Virus record (IMG/VR): IMGVR_UViG_3300036826_000052
Span: 1 to 27,031 of that record
From: a virus
Length of the DNA: 27,031 bases
Reading direction: 5' to 3' (one strand)
The notes below the pieces were generated by a model. The model was not told where the DNA came from and searched no databases. It saw only the letters and a list, made by a program, of their open reading frames with translations. This document shows, piece by piece, positions 4,510 to 9,953 of this stretch. Position 1 is the first letter of the stretch, and every line of letters begins with the position of its first letter. The position numbers and the translations under genes were made by a program.

Positions 4510-5205
4510 ATGAGTCCCGCACCAAGGCGCGGTCGCGCCAAGCAAGCAGAGCCGGCAGATGCCCCCAAGACCAGGCGCGGACGCGGACGTGCCGCCAAGC
4601 CCCAGGAGCCCGAGGCTGAGGCAACAAACGGCAGCGGTGACGCCGACGAGGCAACCCCGGTTGCCCGCGCCAAGTACACCCCCGAGCAGCGCCTGGAGAT
4701 GGGCCAGCAGATCGCAGAGCTGCGCGAGGACGGCACGCCCTGGCTGGAAATCGCTGAGGAGTTGGGCCTCTCGGGAGGTGTCCCCGCCCGTCAGATGATG
4801 AACGAGTACCTCGCGAGCACCGACCCGGACTTCGCACTCGACCCGGATGCCGACGACTTCGCCGACACCATCCTCGAACTGCGCGACTCGGGCACTGGCT
4901 GGGGTGAGCTCCAAGCGCGCTCCGGGCTGAGCAAGTCCGAGCTGATCGAGGTGTACACCGAGGCCGGTGGCGAGATGGCTGAGGGGCGGGTGTACTCCAA
5001 CGCCAAGTCCGGCAACGTCACCCACAAGCTCGGCTCCACGCGCGAGGACACGAACGGCACCGACGAGGACGCGCCGGAGGACAGCGAGGAGCAGGAGGCT
5101 CCGGCACCCCGTCGCGGGCGTGGCCGCCGCGCTCAGGCGCAGCCCACGGAAGAGCAGCCCGCGCCCGCACGGGGCCGCTCCAGGCGCCGCACCGCAGCCA
5201 AGTGA
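4510..5205 (+). CDS. DNA-binding-like protein with two HTH-like modules (paralog B)
   Basis: A 231-residue paralog of the 3228 product. Module 1 (about 57-102) reads TPEQRLEMGQQIAELREDG, PWLEIAEELGLSGGVPARQM. Module 2 (about 117-165) reads TGWGELQARSGLSKSELIEV, EGRVYSNAKSG. The flanks carry AT-hook-like clusters: PRRGRA near residue 5, TRRGRGRAAK near 21, PRRGRGRRAQ near 200, ARGRSRRR near 220. Acidic linkers (31-50, 177-197) separate them. Known: RGR clusters insert in the minor groove of AT-rich DNA. Inferred: a sequence-guided DNA-binding or nucleoid-like protein. Start at 4510 because AAGGAG lies 6-7 nt upstream; a longer frame would begin in the terminator/operator region. Followed by a hairpin/terminator cluster, so it is probably transcribed alone. 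Confidence 0.75.
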   Translation: MSPAPRRGRAKQAEPADAPKTRRGRGRAAKPQEPEAEATNGSGDADEATPVARAKYTPEQRLEMGQQIAELREDGTPWLEIAEELGLSGGVPARQMMNEYLASTDPDFALDPDADDFADTILELRDSGTGWGELQARSGLSKSELIEVYTEAGGEMAEGRVYSNAKSGNVTHKLGSTREDTNGTDEDAPEDSEEQEAPAPRRGRGRRAQAQPTEEQPAPARGRSRRRTAAK

Positions 5206-5211
5206 GAGCGT

Positions 5212-5237
5212 GCTAGGTCCCTGCAAAGGGACCTAGC
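5212..5237 (+). terminator. Hairpin with GCAA tetraloop
   Basis: GCTAGGTCCCT (5212-5222) and AGGGACCTAGC (5227-5237) form an 11-bp perfect stem closed by GCAA, a GNRA tetraloop. It starts 7 nt after the 4510 gene's stop. No T-run follows; it is probably a stabilising 3' structure in tandem with the terminator at 5292. Confidence 0.6.
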
Positions 5238-5265
5238 TCCCACAACTCTGGATCACCCCCAGAGA

Positions 5266-5285
5266 GCCACCGTCACCCCGGTGGC
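5266..5285 (+). other. Second hairpin in the terminator cluster
   Basis: GCCACCG (5266-5272) pairs with CGGTGGC (5279-5285) around TCACCC. It lies between the GNRA hairpin and the intrinsic terminator. Confidence 0.45.
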
Positions 5286-5291
5286 GGCGAG

Positions 5292-5317
5292 AGGCCCCTC
5301 ACGGGGCCTTTCGTTTT
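5292..5317 (+). terminator. Intrinsic terminator
   Basis: AGGCCCC (5292-5298) pairs with GGGGCCT (5303-5309) around TCAC, followed by TTCGTTTT. This is a standard Rho-independent terminator and insulates the 4510 gene from the late operon that starts at 5462. Confidence 0.8.
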
Positions 5318-5370
5318 GCCCAGAAAAATCCTGACCGATTTTCAGCACGAGTCTCATGTCGCGCCCGCCT

Positions 5371-5395
5371 CGCGCGCGCGTACGTACGCACGCGT
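5371..5395. other. 25-nt alternating pyrimidine-purine tract
   Basis: The stretch alternates pyrimidine and purine without a break and includes the 12-bp palindrome GCGTACGTACGC (5378-5389). Such tracts favour Z-DNA under negative supercoiling. GCGCGCGTACG (5374-5384) is the reverse complement of the CGTACGCGCGC repeats at 2432 and 2571. Confidence 0.5.
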
Positions 5396-5426
5396 CTATA
5401 GAAGCATTTTACTGAAATAAAGTTAC

Positions 5427-5455
5427 TTGACTTATCACAGCGAAGCGAGTAGACT
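5427..5455 (+). promoter_or_regulatory. Late promoter, predicted leaderless start
   Basis: TTGACT (5427-5432), a 17-bp spacer and TAGACT (5450-5455) make a good sigma70-type promoter. The expected start point, about 7 nt after the -10, coincides with the A of the ATG at 5462. No Shine-Dalgarno exists between the -10 and that ATG, so the mRNA is predicted to be leaderless. Confidence 0.65.
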
Positions 5456-5461
5456 CCGCGC

Positions 5462-5887
5462 ATGCCGAAGGGCGACCTGGAGCGGCTCCAACGAGATCCC
5501 CAAGCTGACCCGATCACACAGCTGCTCTACGCGACCCTCCATACGCGCGCAGCCCTGGACCGGCTTGACCAGGCGATCACAAGAGACTTTGACATCCCCA
5601 CAGATCCACGGGACCCCGATCAGCTCTTCTCACATCCAACGGGCCGCTCTCTCTTTGAGTATCAGGCCCAACTTCGCGAGCAGCTTCACCGCATCGCCAA
5701 GTCCTACGTCGCGCTCGGCATCGAGGAGCGTCAGATCAAGCAGATCGAAGATTGGTCAAATGTGCTCCTGCCTCTCTTCACTGCGCTGATGGAGGACCCC
5801 AACCTGCGCCTGACGCGTCGCCAGCGCAGGGAACTCCCTGCCGCAGCAGAGCGCGCACTCGCCGTGCTGGAGCCGCAGGCCGCATGA
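5462..5887 (+). CDS. Probable terminase small subunit
   Basis: A 141-residue, mostly helical protein. It is assigned as terminase small subunit from position: its TGA overlaps the terminase large-subunit ATG by 4 nt, and it opens the late operon. Visible features: helix-rich N-terminus (LERLQRDPQADPITQLLYAT), a central helix pair (FEYQAQLREQLHRIAKSYVA, EERQIKQIEDWSNVL), and a basic C-terminal segment (RLTRRQRRELPAAAERALAV). I do not see a textbook N-terminal helix-turn-helix, so identity is by context. Known role: recognises the packaging site and stimulates the large subunit. The start appears leaderless (promoter at 5427-5455, no ribosome-binding site). Confidence 0.6.
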   Translation: MPKGDLERLQRDPQADPITQLLYATLHTRAALDRLDQAITRDFDIPTDPRDPDQLFSHPTGRSLFEYQAQLREQLHRIAKSYVALGIEERQIKQIEDWSNVLLPLFTALMEDPNLRLTRRQRRELPAAAERALAVLEPQAA

Positions 5888-7485
5888 CCTCCTCTACCCT
5901 CCCCCGCGCCCCAAGAGCCCCCAGTGGATTGGGAGCTAGCATCCGTCGCTCCATGGAAGAGCGACGCGCGTCCCATCGGTGGATCCGCAACCCCGTGGGC
6001 TGGACTATCAACCGGGCGCGAGCACACCCGTACTCCAAGCAGCGCGAGATCATGAATGCAGTGGTTCGCCATCCTCGGGTCAGTGTGCGAAGCGCACACG
6101 ACACTGGGAAGTCATGGTCCGCGGCTGACCTGACGGCGTGGTGGTTGGACGTCCACCCGCTCGGCTCTGCCTTCGTGGTCACGACGGCTCCCACCGCGCC
6201 GCAGGTCGAGGTCATCCTCTGGAGGGAGATTCAGCGCGTCAAGAACCGCGCCAACCTGCCGGGTCGCATCACCTCGGGCAACATCCCGAAGTGGAAGACG
6301 GCCAGCGACGAGATCATCGCCTATGGGCGCAAGCCCGCCGACCTGAAGTCCCAGGACGAAGCGTCTCAGGCCTTCCAGGGCATCCACGCTCGTTACATCC
6401 TCGTGATCTTGGACGAGGCGTGCGGCATCCCTGAATGGCTCTGGAACGCCGTCGAGACCATCGCCACGAACAGGTATGCACGGGTGCTAGCCATCGGCAA
6501 CCCCGACGTGCCAGACACGCCCTTCGCCAAGACGCACAAGCCAGACAGCGACTGGTTCAAGATCAAGATCAGCGCCTTCGACACGCCCGCATACACGGGC
6601 GAGGATGTGCCGGAGAGCCTGCTTCTCGACCTTGTCTCCCCGGACTGGGTCAACGCGCGCGCCAAGGACTGGGGCGTGGACTCCCCACTGTACACAAGCA
6701 AGGTTGGGGCTGAGTTCCCAGAAGTCAGTGAAGAGACTCTGATTCACCCGCGCCTTATCATGGAGGCGCAACTGCGCGATCTGAGTGGCGTCGCACTCAA
6801 CATTCCCGGGTGTTTCGGCCTCGACGTGGCCCGCTTTGGGCGCAACGAGACTGTCTGCTACCGCAATCGTGGCGGTTATCTCCGCAAGGAATTCAGCTAC
6901 AATAAGCAGGACACGATGGTGACGGCCGGTCGCGCCATCCGCGTGCTGAATCAGACCAAGGCGTCCCTTGCAAACATCTACATGGTGATCGACACCATCG
7001 GCGTCGGTGGTGGGGTATTCGATCGAATGCGCGAGCAGAACTTCCCGGTCATACCCTTCGTCGCCAGCGAGAGCCCCTCCACTCCGACGGCCAAGAAGCG
7101 GTTTGTGAACCGGCGCGCTGAGCAATGGTGGGCGTTCCGTAAGCAGTTCGAGCGTGGTGAGATTGACCTACCGCCAGCTGGCGAGGACGACAAACTGATC
7201 GCCCAACTTGGCAGCATCAAGTATTTCATCCGCAGCGACGGGCGCATTCTCGTTGAGTCCAAGGAGGACATGGAGGCGCGCGGCCTCCCATCCCCGGACC
7301 GTGGCGATGCCGCAATGATGGCGTGCGTCCGGCCGCTTCCGCAGGCAGGCGAGTTCACGATTCCGCCGCCGCATCCTGCATGGCAGCTCACTCATATGAG
7401 CGCTAACGCTGGCTTCCTAACGACGACTAGCGAAGACATCCTCGCATCTCTGACCGGCGATTTGCTCGCGGGGAGCAAGTGGTGA
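5884..7485 (+). CDS. terL: Terminase large subunit
   Basis: A 533-residue packaging motor that powers DNA translocation into the prohead and cuts the concatemer. ATPase: Walker A variant RSAHDTGKS at about residues 69-77, Walker B YILVILDEA at 171-179, and a coupling-type segment VLAIGNPDVPDTPF near 201-213. Nuclease (RNase H-like): GLDVARFG with D314, MVIDTIGVGGGV with D370, and SPDRGDAAMMA with D472/D475, the acidic residues expected for two-metal catalysis. Length is normal. Start at 5884 by ATGA overlap with the small subunit; the frame is open further upstream but only inside that gene. Downstream it runs into a small membrane protein, with a GTGA overlap at 7482-7485. Confidence 0.93.
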   Translation: MTSSTLPRAPRAPSGLGASIRRSMEERRASHRWIRNPVGWTINRARAHPYSKQREIMNAVVRHPRVSVRSAHDTGKSWSAADLTAWWLDVHPLGSAFVVTTAPTAPQVEVILWREIQRVKNRANLPGRITSGNIPKWKTASDEIIAYGRKPADLKSQDEASQAFQGIHARYILVILDEACGIPEWLWNAVETIATNRYARVLAIGNPDVPDTPFAKTHKPDSDWFKIKISAFDTPAYTGEDVPESLLLDLVSPDWVNARAKDWGVDSPLYTSKVGAEFPEVSEETLIHPRLIMEAQLRDLSGVALNIPGCFGLDVARFGRNETVCYRNRGGYLRKEFSYNKQDTMVTAGRAIRVLNQTKASLANIYMVIDTIGVGGGVFDRMREQNFPVIPFVASESPSTPTAKKRFVNRRAEQWWAFRKQFERGEIDLPPAGEDDKLIAQLGSIKYFIRSDGRILVESKEDMEARGLPSPDRGDAAMMACVRPLPQAGEFTIPPPHPAWQLTHMSANAGFLTTTSEDILASLTGDLLAGSKW

Positions 7486-7682
7486 GTTCTGACTGGTTCA
7501 TCACTTTGCTCGGTGCACTGACATTTCTCGTCGGCGTGGCTGGCGCTGTAAAGGCTGGCGCAAAGCTCAGCCGCGGACAACTGACGGATCTCATTGAGGT
7601 GCAGCATAGTGTCTGGCAGGAAACGCGCACCGAGCTTGAGGACTGTCGTGAAAAGGTAAAGAGCATGAGCGGTGGGACGTAA
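7482..7682 (+). CDS. Small membrane protein, putative holin-like
   Basis: A 66-residue protein with one N-terminal membrane segment (about residues 6-26, WFITLLGALTFLVGVAGAV) followed by a charged helical tail with coiled-coil character (LTDLIEVQHSVWQETRTELE, DCREKVKSM). It starts with GTG, at 7482 (overlapping the terminase stop) or 7479; GGGGAG about 6 nt upstream favours 7482. This shape is seen in small holins and holin-associated proteins. Position two genes before the endolysin supports a lysis role, but no family is recognised. Its end overlaps the next gene by 11 nt. Confidence 0.6.
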   Translation: MSSDWFITLLGALTFLVGVAGAVKAGAKLSRGQLTDLIEVQHSVWQETRTELEDCREKVKSMSGGT

Positions 7683-8229
7683 GCAATGGCTCCTGGTGCT
7701 CTACGTCGGCGTAATTGGCGCACTCTCTGGTGCGATTGGCATCGCAGTCGGCGTCAACGAACTGACGAAGCCTTCGACCCAAGTTGTCACGGTCAAAGGT
7801 GCAACCGGACAACCTGGGCCGCGCGGGCTGCGGGGAGAAACTGGGCCGAAGGGCGCCACTGGCTCGAAGGGAGCAAAAGGTGATACAGGAGCGACCGGAG
7901 CATCTGGACAACCTGGCGAGCCAGGTCAGCCAGGACAGCCAGGAGCCACCGGGCTACGTGGTCCCAGTGGAGTTCGCGGAGCACAAGGCGCTCGCGGAGC
8001 AAGCGGCAATCGCGGCGCAACGGGTGGAAGAGGCGCGACTGGCGCAACTGGAGCGGAAGGAGCACAGGGCATTCCAGGACCAGAGGGTCCAGATGGTGCT
8101 CCGGGACCGCAGGGCATTCCAGGCCCCACCGGTCCGCCGTGTCCGCTCGGGACAACGCTGACAACTATCGACGTACATCAACGCAACCCGGAGGCAACAG
8201 CGACAATCACGATCTGTCTGGTGAACTAA
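7672..8229 (+). CDS. Membrane-anchored collagen-like protein
   Basis: A 185-residue protein with GTG start. MGRKQ is followed by a membrane segment (about 6-27), a short linker (NELTKPSTQVVTVK), then 38 uninterrupted Gly-X-Y triplets (about residues 44-157) and a non-collagenous C-terminal cap with a GPPCPLG cysteine and a beta-like ending (TATITICLVN). Known: phage collagen-like proteins are usually tail-fibre parts and form triple helices. Here the N-terminal anchor and location between a holin-like gene and the endolysin suggest instead that a trimer projects from the host membrane. Alternatively the hydrophobic segment could be a virion-associated anchor. The stop TAA shares its last base with the endolysin ATG. 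Frames overlapping it on both strands are shadows of the repeat. Confidence 0.8.
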   Translation: MGRKQWLLVLYVGVIGALSGAIGIAVGVNELTKPSTQVVTVKGATGQPGPRGLRGETGPKGATGSKGAKGDTGATGASGQPGEPGQPGQPGATGLRGPSGVRGAQGARGASGNRGATGGRGATGATGAEGAQGIPGPEGPDGAPGPQGIPGPTGPPCPLGTTLTTIDVHQRNPEATATITICLVN

Positions 8230-9293
8230 TGGCTGATCACTACGACCAACTGACGGACACCGAGAAGGCATACTGGGACATCTACACGCGCCTGCGTGAT
8301 CTCTCGGACTGGGCTGGATTCGATGACCGTCAAGATCAGGCTCGCCAACAGTCTCGCGACTGGCTCGTCAACCAACGCAAGTTCATCTGGCGGTGCGCGG
8401 AGGGCAAGGAAACGCCGCAGTACAAGGCCGGATGGGATATCAACCAGCGCGCCGCGCGCTACGACCAGCTCAAGGATGACAAACTCAACAACGGGACATG
8501 CCGGCGCCTCTGTCAGCTGCCGACCAACGGTGGGATGACCGACAGCGAGAAGTGCTTCATCTCCGAGCGCGAGATGTGGTGGCGCGTCAGTTCGGTGGAT
8601 GATGCCACGAAGTCATGGCGTCAGCGCAACGCCGACTGGCTCACGTCCCGGCGTAAACAGGTCTGGCACCTGATGTACGATCCGACGCCCGACGACTTCA
8701 GCAGCAACCGTAAGGCGCGCTACAACAACCTCTGCATCGCAACCAAGACGGGCACGCCGTATGACGACTGGGCCAAGAGCCACAACACCACAACAGGTGA
8801 AGCGAAGGGCAGCACCGGCAAGTCCGGCCGCTCTGCCTGCAAAGACTGGCTCGACAGTTATCTCGGTGTGTCCGAGAATCCCAGCGGGAGCAACAAGGGT
8901 TCCCCGCAGCCGTCCAAGTGGCAGCAACGCGTGTACGGGGACGATGGCGTTCCGTGGTGCGCATGCTTCGCTGTCTGCTCAGCTTGGGATCAAGGTGTCT
9001 CTGGCTCAGGCACTGCCGGTGTTGCCAACAACGTGTCCCTAGCCAAGCAGGGCAAGGGCATCTACAAGGGCTGGACGAGTGATCCATCAAAGGTCCATGC
9101 TGGGGATCATGCGTTCCTTGGCAGCGATCATACGGGGGTGGTTTACGACAGAGATAAGGGCATCACCGTAGAAGGCAACACGAGCCCTGGCAGCGAAGGT
9201 TCCCAGTACAACGGTGGTTGCGTGGCAAAGCGTCAGCGTGGCTGGGGAGCTTGGACGGCAGGATTCGGACTGGTGCGGTTCCCCGATGAGTGA
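8229..9293 (+). CDS. CHAP-type endolysin with duplicated N-terminal module
   Basis: A 354-residue wall hydrolase. The C-terminal catalytic part (about 205-354) looks like a CHAP amidase/endopeptidase: C244 in VPWCACF, H301 in SDHTGVVYD and N317 in TVEGNTSPG are the expected Cys-His-Asn set. The N-terminal 170 residues hold two related copies: TDTEK...RDWLVNQRKFIW...QRAARYDQL (10-81) and TDSEK...ADWLTSRRKQVW...NRKARYNNL (104-168). These are probably wall-binding units, placed before the catalytic domain, the reverse of many lysins. No signal peptide is seen, so release would need a holin. Start at ATG 8229 by one-base overlap with the collagen-like gene. Known: such enzymes cut peptidoglycan at lysis; the bond is not known here. 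Confidence 0.85.
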   Translation: MADHYDQLTDTEKAYWDIYTRLRDLSDWAGFDDRQDQARQQSRDWLVNQRKFIWRCAEGKETPQYKAGWDINQRAARYDQLKDDKLNNGTCRRLCQLPTNGGMTDSEKCFISEREMWWRVSSVDDATKSWRQRNADWLTSRRKQVWHLMYDPTPDDFSSNRKARYNNLCIATKTGTPYDDWAKSHNTTTGEAKGSTGKSGRSACKDWLDSYLGVSENPSGSNKGSPQPSKWQQRVYGDDGVPWCACFAVCSAWDQGVSGSGTAGVANNVSLAKQGKGIYKGWTSDPSKVHAGDHAFLGSDHTGVVYDRDKGITVEGNTSPGSEGSQYNGGCVAKRQRGWGAWTAGFGLVRFPDE

Positions 9294-9520
9294 TGAGCGA
9301 ACTGCCTCCGCCTCCGCGCCGCGACAAGGTCATTCTCGCCGCAGTGATCGGCGGTGGAGTTTGTCTGTTTGCAGTCATCATTGGGATCACCGCTCTGGGC
9401 TGGCATACGGACAGCGTCACCGAGGTTGCTACGACCGGGCTGACGTCAATCGGCGCAACTCTGGCCGGTGGGTTCGCCGGATGGATTGCGCGAGGGAAGT
9501 ATGAAAATGGAACGGACTGA
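9293..9520 (+). CDS. Putative holin
   Basis: A 75-residue membrane protein: short proline-rich charged N-terminus (MSELPPPPRRDK), a strong membrane helix (about 13-37), and a weaker second hydrophobic stretch (about 46-66, TTGLTSIGATLAGGFAGWIA), ending in a polar RGKYENGTD. The pattern and position immediately after the endolysin are typical of actinophage holins, which release or activate endolysin by permeabilising the membrane. Start: ATG 9293 (ATGA overlap with the endolysin stop); GTG at 9290 is possible. Together with the membrane protein at 7482 it gives two holin candidates. Confidence 0.7.
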   Translation: MSELPPPPRRDKVILAAVIGGGVCLFAVIIGITALGWHTDSVTEVATTGLTSIGATLAGGFAGWIARGKYENGTD

Positions 9521-9671
9521 ACCCGGCAACGACGACCAGATGGGTCCCGAGCGGATGAGCGAGATCCAGCATCGCCTCGATCTGGAAGAAGCAGAGATGG
9601 TCGAGGAAGAACGCCGCACGGAAGCTGCACCAACAACCCCAACACCAGACGACACGGAGACACGGGAATGA
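9501..9671 (+). CDS. Small acidic hypothetical protein
   Basis: A 56-residue, Glu-rich protein (MKMERTEPGNDDQ, then a helix EIQHRLDLEEAEMVEEERRT and a Thr/Pro tail). The ATG at 9501 has GAGGGAAG directly before it and lies within the last 20 nt of the holin gene; the stop overlaps the next ATG by 4 nt. It is probably a soluble helix plus disordered tail. Function unknown; location between lysis and portal genes gives no clear hint. Confidence 0.6.
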   Translation: MKMERTEPGNDDQMGPERMSEIQHRLDLEEAEMVEEERRTEAAPTTPTPDDTETRE

Positions 9672-9874
9672 CCGACGAGACCGCAGAGCCCGAGCCCGAG
9701 ACCACCAACGGCGAGGAGACAGACGGGCACGGCGCGGACCAGCCCGCCGAGGACGCAGGAGACCCCACCAAGTTCGGCGAGCCGGGCCACCCGGCGCCAG
9801 TCGTTCCGCCTCAGCCGGAGGCCGAGGGCACGGACGAGGACGAGGATGAAGAGGAGGACAGCGACGACGAGTAG
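9668..9874 (+). CDS. Highly acidic disordered protein
   Basis: A 68-residue protein made almost wholly of Glu, Asp, Pro, Thr and Gly, ending in GTDEDEDEEEDSDDE. No fold is expected. Starts by ATGA overlap. Acidic low-complexity proteins just before the portal gene could act in head assembly or as DNA mimics, but that is conjecture. The low-complexity composition means coding status rests on the overlap, the stop position and the lack of other candidates. Confidence 0.6.
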   Translation: MTDETAEPEPETTNGEETDGHGADQPAEDAGDPTKFGEPGHPAPVVPPQPEAEGTDEDEDEEEDSDDE

Positions 9875-9889
9875 GAGGCAGGCTACGCC

Positions 9890-9908
9890 ACCAGCCCTGG
9901 GCGCTGGT
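9890..9908 (+). other. Small hairpin before the portal gene
   Basis: ACCAGC (9890-9895) pairs with GCTGGT (9903-9908) around a 7-nt loop in the 79-nt gap between 9874 and 9954. No T-run and no clear promoter are seen there. The portal ATG has only a weak AGATAGGG ribosome-binding site. Confidence 0.35.
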
Positions 9909-9953
9909 TAGGTGAACCCCCAACTCTGATCGGGATAAAGATAGGGCATTCTC

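Noticed and set aside
4453-5226. 257-codon reverse frame
   Set aside because: A shadow of the 4510 gene with Leu/Gly-rich composition and no start signal.
7784-8161. Second forward frame within the collagen-like gene
   Set aside because: It arises from the repeated Gly-X-Y codons read in another frame; composition (Arg/Gln/Ala repeats) is not protein-like.
9875-9953. Internal promoter before the portal gene
   Set aside because: No hexamer pair at suitable spacing was found; read-through from the late promoter is enough.
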